Assembly (NCBI RefSeq): GCF_002266465.3
Contig: NZ_CP029427.2
Coordinates: forward strand, 124,001-188,000
Source of the DNA: Bradyrhizobium symbiodeficiens
Lineage (GTDB): Bacteria; Pseudomonadota; Alphaproteobacteria; Rhizobiales; Xanthobacteraceae
Length of the DNA: 64,000 nt
Reading direction: 5' to 3'
The position numbers were made by a program, and so were the translations under genes. Below are positions 37,863-49,876 of this stretch, piece after piece. How positions within the stretch are numbered: position 1 is the stretch's first letter; each line of letters begins with the position of its first letter. Under the pieces are notes generated by a model, which had not been told where the DNA came from, made no database searches, and saw only the letters and a program-made list of their open reading frames with translations.

Positions 37863-38990
37863 TCAACTCGCCCGATTACCGAAGAAATCCTTGACCTTGG
37901 CGAAGAAGCCCTCGGATTCCGGTTGGGTGTTGCCGCTGGACAGCTTTTCGAACTCGGCCAGCAATTCCTGCTGTTTCTTGGTGAGGTTCTGCGGGGTCTC
38001 GACCACGACCTGAACATACATGTCGCCCATCTGGCGCGACCGCAGCACCGGCATGCCTTTTGATGCAATGCGGAATCGGCGGTTCGACTGGGTCCCGGCC
38101 GGCACCTTCACCTTGGTCTTGCCCTTCTCGATGGTCGGCACCTCGAATTCGCCGCCGAGAGCGGCCGTCACCATCGAGATCGGGACACGGCAATGCAGAT
38201 CGGCGCCGTCGCGCTGGAAGAACTGGTGCTGGGTCAGCGACAGGAAGATGTAGAGGTCGCCGGGCGGGCCGCCGCGGACACCCGCCTCACCCTCGCCGGC
38301 GAGCCTGATCCTCGTGCCGTCCTCGACACCCGGGGGAATGTTGACCGAAAGATTCCGCTCGCGGGTGACGCGGCCCTGGCCCGAGCAGGACGGGCAGGCA
38401 TCCTCGATCATCTGGCCGCGGCCCTGGCAGCCCGGACAGGTCCGCTCCAGCGTAAAGAAGCCCTGTGACTGCCGCACGCGGCCGGCGCCGCCGCAGGTCG
38501 AACAGGTCTTCGGCTTGGTGCCGGCCTTGGCGCCGATGCCCGAGCAGGCCTCGCAGGTGACCGAGACCGGAATCTCGATCTGCGCGGTCTTGCCGCCGAA
38601 GGCTTCCTCGAGCGTGATTTCCATGTTGTAGCGCAGGTCGGCGCCACGCTCGCGGCCGCCGCGACCGCGCTGCCCGGCCATGCCGAACAGATCTTCGAAA
38701 ATGTCGGAGAAGGACGAGGCGAAGCCCGCGCCGAAGCCGGCGCCACCGCCGCCCTGCTCGAAGGCGGCATGGCCGTAGCGGTCATAGGCCGCGCGCTTGT
38801 CCTTGTCCTTGAGGACCTCGTAGGCCTCGTTGATTTCCTTGAACTTGACTTCGCTGGTGTCGTCCCCGGGATTGCGGTCGGGGTGAAACTTCATTGCCAG
38901 CTTGCGGAACGACGATTTCAGGACGGATTCGTCGGCATCGCGTTCGACTTCGAGGGTTTCGTAATAGCAGCGCTTGGTGGACGTGGACAT
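37863..38990 (-). CDS. dnaJ: Chaperone protein DnaJ
   Basis: A 375-residue class I J-protein. J-domain at residues 1-70 with HPD in MKFHPDRN near 36, Gly/Phe-rich linker at about 75-110, four CxxCxGxG zinc-binding repeats at about 145-210 (first CEACSGIG, last CPSCSGQG), and C-terminal substrate-binding domains. It delivers unfolded proteins to DnaK and stimulates its ATPase. It follows dnaK after 245 bp that contain a 9-bp-stem hairpin (39163-39185), perhaps adjusting dnaJ expression relative to dnaK. Confidence 0.97.
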   Translation of the reverse strand: MSTSTKRCYYETLEVERDADESVLKSSFRKLAMKFHPDRNPGDDTSEVKFKEINEAYEVLKDKDKRAAYDRYGHAAFEQGGGGAGFGAGFASSFSDIFEDLFGMAGQRGRGGRERGADLRYNMEITLEEAFGGKTAQIEIPVSVTCEACSGIGAKAGTKPKTCSTCGGAGRVRQSQGFFTLERTCPGCQGRGQMIEDACPSCSGQGRVTRERNLSVNIPPGVEDGTRIRLAGEGEAGVRGGPPGDLYIFLSLTQHQFFQRDGADLHCRVPISMVTAALGGEFEVPTIEKGKTKVKVPAGTQSNRRFRIASKGMPVLRSRQMGDMYVQVVVETPQNLTKKQQELLAEFEKLSSGNTQPESEGFFAKVKDFFGNRAS

Positions 38991-39162
38991 GTGGGACTCG
39001 GTCTATCCAATCGCGATTCAAGTCGGAGCAAAACGACGGCGCCACGCGAAGATATAGGCAGCCTTCTGCCTGGCGGCAGAGGGCCGCCTGGCGGCGTTCA
39101 GCATAACGGCTGGGAACTGATCGATCGTAACGGGCGACCCGCCCGTCCGTCCCGACGCGGCG

Positions 39163-39185
39163 GCCTCCCCCGCGAAGGGGGAGGC
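39163..39185. terminator. Hairpin in the dnaK-dnaJ intergenic region
   Basis: GCCTCCCCC and GGGGGAGGC form a perfect 9-bp stem with a 5-nt loop (GCGAA). It lies about 50 bp after the dnaK stop in transcription direction. There is no T-run on the minus strand, so attenuation or 3' end stabilisation is more likely than full termination. Confidence 0.5.
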
Positions 39186-39235
39186 TGGTAGAGCGTGTGG
39201 GGTCCAAGCCGTCCGCATCATCACCCTCTTGGGGA

Positions 39236-41137
<1,902 letters not shown>

Positions 41138-41240
41138 GGTCCTGTATCCTTGTTTTTGCGGCAGGTTGGCTGGGCCCAGAAGGCACCCGACCGAAACCCC
41201 CTAAGATCAAACATCCGCGATATTGCGATGATTGAGGCTC

Positions 41241-41268
41241 ATATAGGAGGGGGGGAGGGGCCCGCAAG
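41241..41268 (-). promoter_or_regulatory. Sigma32 (RpoH)-type promoter of dnaKJ
   Basis: On the minus strand CTTG (41265-41268), 17 bp, then CCTATAT (41241-41247). This matches the alphaproteobacterial heat-shock consensus CTTG-N17/18-CYTATNT at every fixed position. It would start transcription about 95 nt before the dnaK ATG. The spacer is an unusual C-rich run. Confidence 0.8.
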
Positions 41269-41529
41269 GACCGAAGCGACGTTTCTGCCGTGAAAACATT
41301 GGGTTTTGGATGATGATATCCGGGCTCCACCGCCCTTGCGGGTGAGGAATTATTAACAGGTTCAGGCGTCAGCAAGCCCCGGCTACCGCAAGCCCGCCCG
41401 CCCGGTTGCCGCAAGCCCAAACCCGGTAAAAGGCGGACCGGCCGGGCAGCCGCCATGGCTGCTCCACGCGACAAAGCGGCCCGGTCGCCGACCATCGAAC
41501 GGCCTCAATGTGAACCAATCAGAGTGCCC

Positions 41530-42471
41530 ATGAAGCTGATCCGTCCCCTCGCCGCGCTCGCCCTCCTGATAGCCTCCGCGTTTCAGGCTCTCGCCGCCGA
41601 CGCCGTGTTTCCACCCGGCTTGCGCCTCGGCATGGTGCCGCTGGTCGGCCTCAGCACGGCAAAAACCTTTCCCGGCTTCGAGAGCGAGGACGGCAACGTC
41701 AAGGTGCTGATCACCGAGCTGCCGCCGGCGGCCTATGGCGAGGTCGCGAGCGCCTTCAATTCCAATCCGGCCGGCACAGGCGGCGTCAAGCAGGACAAGA
41801 TCGAGACACCCGCAGGCCTCGCCTATTTCACCACCGAGAGCGGCAAGGCCGGCGACACCCCGGTGAAGCGATATTCGATGATCGTGCCGGGCGCCGGCTT
41901 CTCCGGCTATGTCGCGGTGCAAGTGCCGGAGAATGCGACCAAGATCTACTCGGATGAGGCGGTGCGGCAGATGTTCGCGAGCGCCACCACCCGCAAGCAG
42001 GTCTCGGCAGAGGAGCAGATCGGGTTGATGCCGTTCAAGATCACCGATCTCGCCGAATTCAAGGACATCCGCACGCTGGCGCCGGGCGCGAGCATCATCC
42101 TGGCCGACGGCGACGAGAGTACCGGCTATGAGTCGAAGCCGTTCATGATCCTCGGCGTGATCGGCGCCACGCCGCAGCAGGCCGACGACCGCGCCCGCTT
42201 CGCCCAGGAGGCGGCGCTGCAGATCCCCGGCGTGCGCGAATCGCGCGTCACCATGTCCGAGCCGATCCGCATCAACGGCCAGCAGGGTTTCGAGACCCGG
42301 ATCGACGGCGTCAGCGGCAAGGACAAGGTCCCGGTCACCGTGGTGCAGTGGATCCGCTTCTCGACCGGCGGCGCCTCGCTGCGCATCGTCGCCAGCGCCC
42401 CGCGCGACCAGTGGCCGGCCGCCTTCACCCGCTTCCGCGCCGTGCGCGACGGGATTCAGCCGAAGGGCTGA
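41530..42471 (+). CDS. Secreted protein of unknown function
   Basis: 313 residues from ATG 41530 (MKLIRPLAALALLIASAF..., signal peptide cleaved near residue 22, ALAAD). An open frame begins at 41455, but the signal peptide fixes the start. The mature protein is a mixed alpha/beta periplasmic domain with no recognised motif. A small repeat of structure is suggested by two similar segments (ITELPPAAYGEVASAF and MLGVIGAT-like ILGVIGATPQQADDRARF). It stands alone, divergent from dnaK. Confidence 0.6.
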   Translation: MKLIRPLAALALLIASAFQALAADAVFPPGLRLGMVPLVGLSTAKTFPGFESEDGNVKVLITELPPAAYGEVASAFNSNPAGTGGVKQDKIETPAGLAYFTTESGKAGDTPVKRYSMIVPGAGFSGYVAVQVPENATKIYSDEAVRQMFASATTRKQVSAEEQIGLMPFKITDLAEFKDIRTLAPGASIILADGDESTGYESKPFMILGVIGATPQQADDRARFAQEAALQIPGVRESRVTMSEPIRINGQQGFETRIDGVSGKDKVPVTVVQWIRFSTGGASLRIVASAPRDQWPAAFTRFRAVRDGIQPKG

Positions 42472-42489
42472 GGCGCGAAACACATTCGG

Positions 42490-42610
42490 TGTCTCCCCGC
42501 GGAGGCGGGGATCCATACCGCGTGATCTCGCGGTTGCAAAAAGGTCTTCGCCAAACTTCTCCCTGTGGTTATGGATCCCGGGCTCGCGCTTTGCGCGCCC
42601 CGGGATGACG
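42490..42610. repeat. Palindromic repeat, CCCCGCGGAGGCGGGGATCCATA family
   Basis: Left arm CCCCGCGGAGGCGGGGATCC forms its own hairpin; right arm TATGGATCCCGGGCTCGCGC with CGCGCCCCGGGATGAC forms another. GGATCCATA and TATGGATCC pair between the arms. It lies between the secreted protein and the nicotinamidase. Confidence 0.75.
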
Positions 42611-42727
42611 GTGCTGTGGGCTTGTCAGGCCAACCCTCCCCAATGCCGGCCGCATTTTCCGGCTTCTGTTCGTGTACGAACGGAACTAGGCTTCGCTCCC
42701 GTTGGATCACCCTGAAGGGAGGCAACG

Positions 42728-43450
42728 ATGCTGGATCGACGGCAAGTCCTCGCAATGCTTGGAACGACGGCGCTTGCGACTCTCGCGCCAACGGCACTCT
42801 TTGCAGCGGCATCGATCAAGCCGGACGATGCATCCGCGCTGCTCGTGATCGACGTGCAGAACTGCTTCCTGCCCGGCGGCAGCCTCGCGGTGAAAGAGGG
42901 CGAGCAAGTGGTGCCCGTCATCAACAAGATCTCGAAGGCGTTTGCCAACGTGGTGATGACGCAGGACTGGCACACGCCGGGCCATATCTCGTTTGCGTCA
43001 GTGCATTCCGGCAAGAAGCCGTTCGAGACCGTCGACCTTCCCTACGGCAAGCAGGTGCTGTGGCCCGACCATTGCGTGCAGGGCACCGACGGCGCTTCGC
43101 TGTCGAAGGACCTCGCGATTCCGCACGCCGAGCTGATCATCCGCAAGGGCTTTCACAAGGACGTCGACAGCTATTCGGCCTTTCTCGAAGCCGACGGCAA
43201 GACCTCGACGGGCCTTGCCGGCTATCTCAAGGGCCGCAAGATCAAGCGCGTCTTCGTCGCTGGCCTCGCGACGGATTTCTGCGTCGCCTGGACCGCGCTC
43301 GACGCGCGCAAGGCGGGCTTCGAGGTCTATGTGGTGGAAGACGCCTGCCGCGGCATCGACAATCAGGGATCGCTCGCCAAAGCCTGGGCCGATATGGCCA
43401 AGGCCGGCGTGAAGCGGATTCAGTCTGCGGATATCGCGGTGAGCGCGTAA
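42728..43450 (+). CDS. pncA: Nicotinamidase/pyrazinamidase with an export signal
   Basis: A 240-residue isochorismatase-fold amidase. Catalytic Asp is in VIDVQNCF near residue 40, metal ligands in QDWHTPGHISF near 82, Lys in IRKGFHKDVDSYSAF near 140 and the catalytic Cys in LATDFCVAWTAL near 182. It converts nicotinamide to nicotinate for NAD salvage. Unlike the usual cytoplasmic enzyme it has an N-terminal MLDRRQVLAMLG twin-arginine-like signal and cleavage near residue 27, suggesting export to the periplasm. The start ATG 42728 follows AGGGAGG. Confidence 0.88.
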   Translation: MLDRRQVLAMLGTTALATLAPTALFAAASIKPDDASALLVIDVQNCFLPGGSLAVKEGEQVVPVINKISKAFANVVMTQDWHTPGHISFASVHSGKKPFETVDLPYGKQVLWPDHCVQGTDGASLSKDLAIPHAELIIRKGFHKDVDSYSAFLEADGKTSTGLAGYLKGRKIKRVFVAGLATDFCVAWTALDARKAGFEVYVVEDACRGIDNQGSLAKAWADMAKAGVKRIQSADIAVSA

Positions 43451-43473
43451 TCGGCGCGAACAACTGCAAGACC

Positions 43474-43585
43474 CTCATCCTGAGGAGCGCGCTTCTTCGC
43501 GCGCGTCTCGAAGGATGAAGGCCCCGCTGCGGCAGCCTGGCCTACATGGTTCGAGACGGCGCTAACGCGCCTCCTCACCATGAGG
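43474..43585. repeat. Palindromic repeat, CTCATCCTGAGGAGCGCG...CATGAGG family (copy 2)
   Basis: The CTCATCCTGAGGAGCGCG arm, a GCGCGTCTCGAAGGATG block, and a right half TGGTTCGAGACGGCGC...CTCCTCACCATGAGG. It is the same family as 35357-35468, inverted. It separates pncA from the convergent grpE. Confidence 0.85.
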
Positions 43586-43590
43586 ATCGA

Positions 43591-44208
43591 TCAGTTCGCC
43601 GCGCTGTTCGGCTCATTGGTGTTGGCGGCCGGCGCGGGCTTCGCGCCGCCCTTGGCGACGCCGACCAGGGCCGGGCGAAGCACGCGCTCGCCGATCGTGT
43701 AGCCGGCCTGCATGACCTGCACGACGGTTCCTGATGGCACCGACGCATCAGGCACTTCGTACATCGCCTGGTGGAAGTTCGGGTCGAACTTCTGGCCCTG
43801 CGGATCCAGCTTCTTCACGCCGTGCTTTTCCAGCGCGTTGAGCAGCGAACGCTCGGTGAGCTCGACACCCTCGATCAGCGCGGTCAGGCCGGGATCGGCC
43901 GTGGCGCGGGCCTCGGGTGGAACGGCATCGAGCGCGCGCTGGAGATTGTCGGCAATGTCGAGCACGTCGCGGGCAAAGCCGGTGATGCCGTAGAGGCGGG
44001 CGTCGGCGACTTCCTTGGTGGTGCGCTTGCGCAAATTCTCCATCTCGGCCAGCGTCCGCAGCATGCGGTCGCGCGCCTCGGCGGCTTCCTTCTGCAACGT
44101 TTCGACCGAGCCGGGCTCGGGATCGTCGGGCATGATGTAGGGTTTCGACACCACGGGCTCGCCGGTCGCAGCAGTCGTGTCTTCGGGTTGCCGGTCTCGA
44201 TCGGTCAT
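43591..44208 (-). CDS. grpE: Nucleotide exchange factor GrpE
   Basis: 205 residues from ATG 44208 ([10 protein letters not shown]). The open frame begins 35 codons earlier, without family sequence. It has an acidic N-terminus, a long dimeric coiled coil at about residues 38-100 ([20 protein letters not shown]) and a C-terminal beta domain with the GrpE signature [23 protein letters not shown] near 165-188. It releases ADP from DnaK. It follows hrcA after 112 bp, so the two probably share a transcript, apart from dnaKJ at 37863-41137. Confidence 0.95.
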   Translation of the reverse strand: MTDRDRQPEDTTAATGEPVVSKPYIMPDDPEPGSVETLQKEAAEARDRMLRTLAEMENLRKRTTKEVADARLYGITGFARDVLDIADNLQRALDAVPPEARATADPGLTALIEGVELTERSLLNALEKHGVKKLDPQGQKFDPNFHQAMYEVPDASVPSGTVVQVMQAGYTIGERVLRPALVGVAKGGAKPAPAANTNEPNSAAN

Positions 44209-44320
44209 CGGCTCATTTCTCGAATTGGTCTGGTTTTGAAGTCGCGTGGGACTTTTTCTGGCCCGGATATCGTGCTTCGGGCGCCGAAAATCAAGCGCCC
44301 GTGAACGGATCAAACGCCGG

Positions 44321-45409
44321 TCAGCCTCCCAGCAGGCGACTGACGATGCGGGCGGCGTAGTCCACGGTCGGGATCACGCGGGCATAATTCAGCCGCGTCG
44401 GCCCGATTACACCCAAAACGCCCACGATATGGCCGGCGGCATCCCGATAGGGCGAGATGATGGTGGAGGACCCCGACAGCGAAAACAGCTTGTTCTCGCT
44501 GCCGATGAAGATGCGCACGCCCTCGGCGGTCTCGGCGCGCCCCAACAGGTCGATAACGCCGCGCTTGGTCTCGAGATCGTCGAACAAGAGCCGAACCCGC
44601 TCCAGATCCTCCAGCGCATGCAGATCTTCCAGCAGATTGGCGTGGCCGCGGACGATAAGCTGGCGGTCCTCGGTCTCGCCGCCGGACCAGCTGGCGATTC
44701 CGGCGGAAATCACCTTCTGTGCCAGCTGATCGAGCTCGGCGCGGGCCTCTCCAAGCGCCGTCTCGAGCTCGAGCCGGGCCTCGGCCAGGGTCCGGCCGCG
44801 GATGCGCGCATTGAGGAAATTGCCGGCCTCGGTGATCGCCGAGGAGGGAACTCCGGGGGGCAGCGACAGCACGCGGTTTTCGACCTGGCCGTCCTCGCCG
44901 ACCAGGATCACCAGCGCCTTTTCCGGTTCCAGCCGGACGAATTCGATGTGCTTCAGCCGCGCATTGGATTTCGGCGTCAGCACCACCGCGGCAGCGCGGG
45001 TCAGGCCCGACAGCCGCGTCAGCGCCTGGTCCAGCGCCGCCTCGACCGAGTGCGCCTGGCCGACGGAGGTGAGCTGGCTCTGAATCGATTGCCGCTCGGC
45101 CTCGTTGAGGTCGCCGACCTGCATCAGGGCATCGACGAAGAAGCGCAGGCCGAGTTCCGTCGGCAGCCGGCCGGCGGAGGTGTGGGGCGCATAGATCAGG
45201 CCTAGCTGTTCCAGATCGGCCATGACGTTGCGGACCGAGGCCGGCGACAGCGGCATGGCGATCAGGCGCGAGATATTGCGCGAGCCCACGGGTTCACCGG
45301 TCGCGAGATAACTTTCGACAATTTGACGAAAGATGTCGCGGGAACGCTCGTTGAGCTGGGCGAGGCCCGCGCGCGGCGCGATCAGATGGATCGGATCGTG
45401 ATGGGCCAC
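44321..45409 (-). CDS. hrcA: Heat-inducible transcription repressor HrcA
   Basis: 362 residues from a GTG start. Winged-helix DNA-binding domain at about residues 20-95 ([20 protein letters not shown]), then a dimerisation domain and an inserted DE-type segment. HrcA represses groESL through the CIRCE operator in alphaproteobacteria; I find no CIRCE element (TTAGCACTC...GAGTGCTAA) anywhere in the regions upstream of dnaK, grpE or hrcA. The likely targets are therefore elsewhere. It is divergent from rph. Confidence 0.94.
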   Translation of the reverse strand: MAHHDPIHLIAPRAGLAQLNERSRDIFRQIVESYLATGEPVGSRNISRLIAMPLSPASVRNVMADLEQLGLIYAPHTSAGRLPTELGLRFFVDALMQVGDLNEAERQSIQSQLTSVGQAHSVEAALDQALTRLSGLTRAAAVVLTPKSNARLKHIEFVRLEPEKALVILVGEDGQVENRVLSLPPGVPSSAITEAGNFLNARIRGRTLAEARLELETALGEARAELDQLAQKVISAGIASWSGGETEDRQLIVRGHANLLEDLHALEDLERVRLLFDDLETKRGVIDLLGRAETAEGVRIFIGSENKLFSLSGSSTIISPYRDAAGHIVGVLGVIGPTRLNYARVIPTVDYAARIVSRLLGG

Positions 45410-45592
45410 AGACGGTAACTCCTGTCAGACGCATGTAATCTGTCCATCCGGGAGGGTTCTGACAAGCGTCGCGATTGCAGGGCGGAGAACCGGAGGGTGA
45501 AAAAGCCTTGTCCTTTCCCCTTGCCGCATACCCTCACCCCACCTACAAGCACCGCGAACAGCCCTACACCGACGAGTTTTGGAGGATTTCCC

Positions 45593-46306
45593 ATGCGGCC
45601 AAGCCGCCGTGCGCCCGACGAATTGCGCCCCGTGACGCTGGAGCGCGGCGTGGTCAAATATGCGGAAGGCTCCTGCCTGGTGAAATTCGGCGACACCCAT
45701 GTGCTGGTCACCGCCACGCTGGAAGATCGCCTGCCGCCGTGGCTGAAGGGCCAGGGCCGCGGCTGGGTCACCGCCGAATACGGCATGCTGCCGCGCGCGA
45801 CCTCCGAACGCACGCGCCGCGAGGCCGCCGCCGGCAAGCAGAGCGGCCGCACCGTCGAGATCCAGCGCCTGATCGGCCGCTCGCTTCGCACCATCGTCAA
45901 TCTCGAAGCGCTCGGCGAGCGTCAGATTACGGTCGATTGCGACGTGCTCCAGGCCGACGGCGGCACGCGCACGGCCTCGATCACCGGCGCCTGGGTCGCG
46001 CTCGCCGACTGCATCAGCTGGATGAAGGCGCGCAACATGATCAAGGCCAACGTGATGCGCGACAACGTCGCTGCGATCTCCTGCGGCATCTACAACGGCA
46101 CGCCGGTGCTCGATCTCGACTACGCCGAGGATTCGGAAGCCCAGACCGACGCCAATTTCGTCATGACCGGCGATGGCCGCATCATCGAGGTGCAAGGCAC
46201 CGCGGAACGCGAACCGTTCACGCAGGACGAGTTCCTGGCACTGATGGCGCTGGCCCAGAAGGGCATCGCGCGTCTGGTGGACTTGCAGAAACTGGCTGTC
46301 GCGTAG
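45593..46306 (+). CDS. rph: Ribonuclease PH
   Basis: 237 residues from ATG 45593 ([14 protein letters not shown]). The open frame starts at 45497, but that upstream part overlaps the hrcA promoter region and does not resemble the family. It has the RNase PH phosphorolytic signature near residues 117-135 ([18 protein letters not shown]) and the EYGMLPRAT motif near residue 60. It trims tRNA 3' ends using phosphate. A ribosome-binding site GGAGGA lies at the correct distance. It is divergent from hrcA, with rdgB and hemW following. Confidence 0.96.
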   Translation: MRPSRRAPDELRPVTLERGVVKYAEGSCLVKFGDTHVLVTATLEDRLPPWLKGQGRGWVTAEYGMLPRATSERTRREAAAGKQSGRTVEIQRLIGRSLRTIVNLEALGERQITVDCDVLQADGGTRTASITGAWVALADCISWMKARNMIKANVMRDNVAAISCGIYNGTPVLDLDYAEDSEAQTDANFVMTGDGRIIEVQGTAEREPFTQDEFLALMALAQKGIARLVDLQKLAVA

Positions 46307-46317
46307 TCAATAAGCTC

Positions 46318-46953
46318 ATGCACCGCCGAATCACCGGAAAGCTGGTCATCGCCACCCACAATCCCGGCAAGCTCGCCGAGATGCGCGAGCTTTTGGCGCC
46401 TTACGGCATCGAGGCGGTGTCCGCGGGTGAACTCGGCCTGGACGAGCCCGACGAGACCGGCAACGATTTCCGCAGCAATGCCGCGATCAAGGCGATCGCG
46501 GCGGCGCAGGCGACCAGGCTTCCCGCGTTTGCCGACGATTCCGGCATCGTGGTCGACACGCTCGACGGCGCACCCGGAATCTACAGCGCGCGCTGGGCCG
46601 GCCCGACCAAGGATTTCAACGCGGCGATGGCGCAGATCGAGCGCCTGTTGCAGGAGCGCGGCGCGACCACACCGGACAAGCGCAAGGCCCACTTCGTCTC
46701 CGCGCTCTGCGTCGCCTGGCCCGACGATCATCTCGAAGAGGTGGAGGCGCGCGCCGACGGCACGCTGGTCTGGCCGCCGCGCGGCACCGCCGGCTTCGGC
46801 TATGACCCCATGTTCTTGCCCGACGGCCACAGCCGCACCTTCGGCGAGATGGAAAGCATCGAGAAGCACGGCCTGCCGCCGCTCGGCCTCGGCCTGTCGC
46901 ATCGCGCCCGCGCCTTCGTGAAACTTGCGGAGATCTGCCTTGAGCCGCGCTAG
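46318..46953 (+). CDS. rdgB: dITP/XTP pyrophosphatase (RdgB/HAM1)
   Basis: 211 residues from ATG 46318 ([18 protein letters not shown]). Motifs are the substrate-binding [10 protein letters not shown] near residue 13, the catalytic [10 protein letters not shown] near 70 and GFGYDPMF near 160. It hydrolyses non-canonical purine triphosphates (dITP, XTP) to keep them out of DNA and RNA. It lies 11 bp downstream of rph. Its 3' end overlaps the start of hemW by 14 bp, so translation is coupled. Confidence 0.96.
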   Translation: MHRRITGKLVIATHNPGKLAEMRELLAPYGIEAVSAGELGLDEPDETGNDFRSNAAIKAIAAAQATRLPAFADDSGIVVDTLDGAPGIYSARWAGPTKDFNAAMAQIERLLQERGATTPDKRKAHFVSALCVAWPDDHLEEVEARADGTLVWPPRGTAGFGYDPMFLPDGHSRTFGEMESIEKHGLPPLGLGLSHRARAFVKLAEICLEPR

Positions 46954-48154
46954 ACCGTTTTCGAGCGAAGTGGATACCGGTTCGCGCCAGGAAAACGCGT
47001 CACAACAAGAATCCGAAGCCTTCGGCGTCTACGTGCACTGGCCGTTCTGCCTGTCGAAGTGCCCCTATTGCGACTTCAACAGCCACGTCCGCCACGCCGC
47101 GATCGACGAGGCGCGCTTCGCTTCCGCCTTCGCACGCGAGATCGAAACGACCGCGCAGCGCTCGCCGGGCCGTGAGGTCACCTCGATCTTTCTCGGCGGC
47201 GGCACACCGTCGCTGATGCAGCCGGCAACCGTCGGCGCGGTGCTCGATGCCATCGGCAAGCACTGGACCGTCGCCGGCGACGTCGAAGTGACGCTTGAGG
47301 CGAATCCGACCAGCGTCGAGGCCACGCGCTTTGCCGGCTATCGCGCAGCCGGCGTCAACCGTGTCTCGCTCGGCGTGCAGGCGCTCGACGATGCCTCGCT
47401 GAAGGCGCTTGGCCGCATGCACAGCGCGCGCGAGGCGCTCGACGCCGTCGCCATCGCGCGCCGCTCGTTCGACCGCTATTCGTTCGACCTGATCTACGCC
47501 CGCCCCGACCAGACGCCGGCGATGTGGGCCGATGAATTGCGCCTCGCCATCGATGAAGCCGCCGAGCATCTGTCGCTCTATCAATTGACGATCGAGGAAG
47601 GCACGCCGTTTTTCGGCCTGCACCAGGCCGGCAAGCTGAAGACGCCGGACGAAGCAGTCGCGCGCGCGCTCTACGACGTCACGCAGGAAACCTGCGACAA
47701 GCTCGGTCTGCCCGCCTACGAGATCTCCAATCACGCGCGGCGCGGCGCCGAGTGCCGGCACAATCTGGTTTACTGGCGCGGCGAGGAATATGCCGGCATC
47801 GGCCCGGGCGCCCACGGCCGGCTCGACATCGACGGCATCAGGCATGCCATCGCCACCGAGAAGCGTCCCGAGGCCTGGTTGATGCGGGTCGAGACCAACG
47901 GCCATGGTGTCGTCACCGACGATCTCCTCAACAGCGAAGAGCGCGCCGACGAATTCCTGCTGATGGGATTGCGTTTGGCCGAGGGCATCGACCCCGAGCG
48001 TTACAAAGCTCTCTCCGGCCGCCCGCTCGACCCCAAGCGCATCGCGCTGCTGCGCGAGGAGGGCGCGATCACGGTCGATGCGACGGGCCGCCTGCGCGTG
48101 ACGAGCAGTGGATTTCCGGTGCTCGATGCGGTGGTCGCGGATCTCGCGGCGTAA
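46940..48154 (+). CDS. hemW: Radical SAM heme chaperone HemW
   Basis: 404 residues from TTG 46940 (GGAG ribosome-binding site at 46929-46932). A TTG at 46925 would add five codons. The radical SAM cluster CLSKCPYC (CxxxCxxC) is near residue 36, followed by YCDFNSH; the GGGTPSL motif is near 85 and VNRVSLGVQ near 135. The C-terminal HemN_C domain begins near 320. HemW delivers heme to respiratory proteins; it was long annotated as an oxygen-independent coproporphyrinogen oxidase but lacks that activity. Overlaps rdgB. Confidence 0.93.
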   Translation: MSRARPFSSEVDTGSRQENASQQESEAFGVYVHWPFCLSKCPYCDFNSHVRHAAIDEARFASAFAREIETTAQRSPGREVTSIFLGGGTPSLMQPATVGAVLDAIGKHWTVAGDVEVTLEANPTSVEATRFAGYRAAGVNRVSLGVQALDDASLKALGRMHSAREALDAVAIARRSFDRYSFDLIYARPDQTPAMWADELRLAIDEAAEHLSLYQLTIEEGTPFFGLHQAGKLKTPDEAVARALYDVTQETCDKLGLPAYEISNHARRGAECRHNLVYWRGEEYAGIGPGAHGRLDIDGIRHAIATEKRPEAWLMRVETNGHGVVTDDLLNSEERADEFLLMGLRLAEGIDPERYKALSGRPLDPKRIALLREEGAITVDATGRLRVTSSGFPVLDAVVADLAA

Positions 48155-48177
48155 GTCTAAGCCAAGTCGGCGGTGCG

Positions 48178-48300
48178 CTCCCTCGCCCGCTTGCGGGAGA
48201 GGGGTGGGGAGAGGGTGTCTCCGCAACGGGACAATCCCCTAGAGGAAAGAACCCTCACCCAGCGCTTTGCGCCGACCTCTCCCGCAATCGGGAGAGGTGA
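48178..48300. repeat. Palindromic repeat, CTCCCTCGCCCGCTTGCGGGAGAGG family
   Basis: Left arm CTCCCTCGCCCGCTTGCGGG with GAGAGGGTGGGGAGAGGGT, right arm CCCTCACCCAGCGCTTTGCG ending CTCTCCCGCAATCGGGAGAG. The family is one of the most abundant intergenic repeats in Bradyrhizobium and relatives. It separates the convergent hemW and lipoprotein genes. Confidence 0.85.
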
Positions 48301-48305
48301 ACCAC

Positions 48306-49538
48306 CTACGCCCCAAAGCTCTTCGGCGATCCCGCGACCGCAACGCCGCCACCCTGCGTCACCTTCATCACCGCGAGCCCCCGCTCATTGGTGCCGTCGG
48401 CGCGGAAGCGGAACAGGCCGTCGATGCCGGCGAATCCCGACGGATTGGTGAGCACGTCAGACGAGAAGCGCGTGGTGCCTTGCGTACGCGCCAGCGCGGC
48501 GACGAGGGCGACCGCGTCATAGGCCAGCGTCGCGGTGCGAATCGGCTCCGCGCCGTATTTGGTGCGGTAGCGGCCGGAGAACGCGCGAAAGCCGGCCGGA
48601 TCTGGCGCGGCGTAGAGGCCGCCCTGCAGGCTTGCATTGGCATAGACGCGGGGATTGTCCCACAGGCCGGTGCCGAGCAGCTGGATGTTGCGCAAGTTGG
48701 CGCCCGCCGCCGTCATCGCATCTGCGACCGACACCACGGCATCGCCGTCATCGGCGATGAACAGCGCATCGGCGCTGCCGAGCTGCTGCGCCACGGTGCG
48801 CGCCGGCGTGGCGCGATCGGCGCCGTATTTCTCGAAGGCGACGATGCGTCCGCCACGGCGTGGCACGGCCGCCTTCACCGCGGCCTCGACGACGTTGCCA
48901 TAGGCATTGTCGGGGACCAGCACGGCGACGGAGCGCTTTCCGACGCTGGCGGAATACTCGACGATGCGGTTGACGTCGGACTCCGGCAGGAAGGAAAGCA
49001 GATAGACGCCGCGGCCGGCGATGCTGGAATCGGTCGAGAACGCGATCACCGAGATGCCGCGCGTGCGCGCGACTTGCGCCACCGCCGGCACCGATTGCGC
49101 GAACAGCGGTCCCAGAATGATCTCGGCGCCTTCGTCGACAGCCTGCTGCGCGGCAGCCTGCGCGCCTTGCGGGCTGCCATTGTCGTCCTTGATCAGCAGC
49201 TGGATGTTCGGGTTCTGGAACTCGGCCAGCGCCATCTCGGCGGCGTTGCGCATGGATTGCGCGGCAAGGCCGGCATTACCGGCGGCCGAGAGTGGCAGGA
49301 TCACGGCGACCTTGACGCCGCCGGTGCCCGCGGTCGTTGCCTGTTGCGGGGGACCTGCCGGCTGAGCCGGCGGCGTCGAGCTCGAGAACGGGCTGGAGAA
49401 CTGGCTCAGGCTCTGCTGCACGCCGGCACAGGCCGACAGCAGGGGCGCGCCGAGCAGCAGGCCGAGCGCGCTCCGGCGGGTCGCCCCTGACATCAGGGGC
49501 CCCGGAACGGGAGATTTTGGATAACGCGGGCCCACCAT
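48306..49538 (-). CDS. Penicillin-binding protein activator-like lipoprotein (LpoA family)
   Basis: 410 residues from ATG 49538, with an alternative ATG at 49493. The lipobox LLSACAG is near residue 35, so the protein is a lipoprotein. The main part (about residues 65-410) is a periplasmic-binding type I fold similar to leucine-binding proteins and to the C-terminal domain of LpoA, with GVKVAVILPLSAAG near 75. LpoA activates PBP1a in gammaproteobacteria; the alphaproteobacterial relatives keep only this domain and their role is less clear. It is divergent from rsmI-yraN-gshB, a conserved arrangement. Confidence 0.8.
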   Translation of the reverse strand: MVGPRYPKSPVPGPLMSGATRRSALGLLLGAPLLSACAGVQQSLSQFSSPFSSSTPPAQPAGPPQQATTAGTGGVKVAVILPLSAAGNAGLAAQSMRNAAEMALAEFQNPNIQLLIKDDNGSPQGAQAAAQQAVDEGAEIILGPLFAQSVPAVAQVARTRGISVIAFSTDSSIAGRGVYLLSFLPESDVNRIVEYSASVGKRSVAVLVPDNAYGNVVEAAVKAAVPRRGGRIVAFEKYGADRATPARTVAQQLGSADALFIADDGDAVVSVADAMTAAGANLRNIQLLGTGLWDNPRVYANASLQGGLYAAPDPAGFRAFSGRYRTKYGAEPIRTATLAYDAVALVAALARTQGTTRFSSDVLTNPSGFAGIDGLFRFRADGTNERGLAVMKVTQGGGVAVAGSPKSFGA

Positions 49539-49876
49539 GCAGCTTCTCTTCTGACCCGCCGGCGCCGGCCGGTCACGATATTCTTTCCACGACACAAGCC
49601 GCGGATTCAGGCATATTGTCGGCAAATAGTTAACCGAAACAAAAGGATAATAGCCGCTTAACGCGGCCGCTTTCCTGTTCCAGCAGCTGTTTGCCCTCGC
49701 TCATTCAGCATCAAGGCGGTGTTTCGGTCGCGAATATGGCGCGAGAGCCCTCACTGCCTCTCGACGCGATCCTGAATCGATCACATTCCCGTCCGTTCCC
49801 CACCCCTCACCTCGGCACGATCTTTTTCGGCGAGCCGGTTCCCAGCCCTGCGGATCGTGCCTAAGTTGACTTCATT
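49539..49876. other. Intergenic region between the lipoprotein gene and rsmI
   Basis: About 340 bp between divergent genes. It must hold promoters for both, but I see no convincing -35/-10 pair, operator or repeat. No gene is recognised in it. Confidence 0.6.

Noticed and set aside
41138..45592. CIRCE operator for HrcA near dnaK, grpE or hrcA
   Set aside because: I looked for TTAGCACTC and GAGTGCTAA in the upstream regions and found neither arm.
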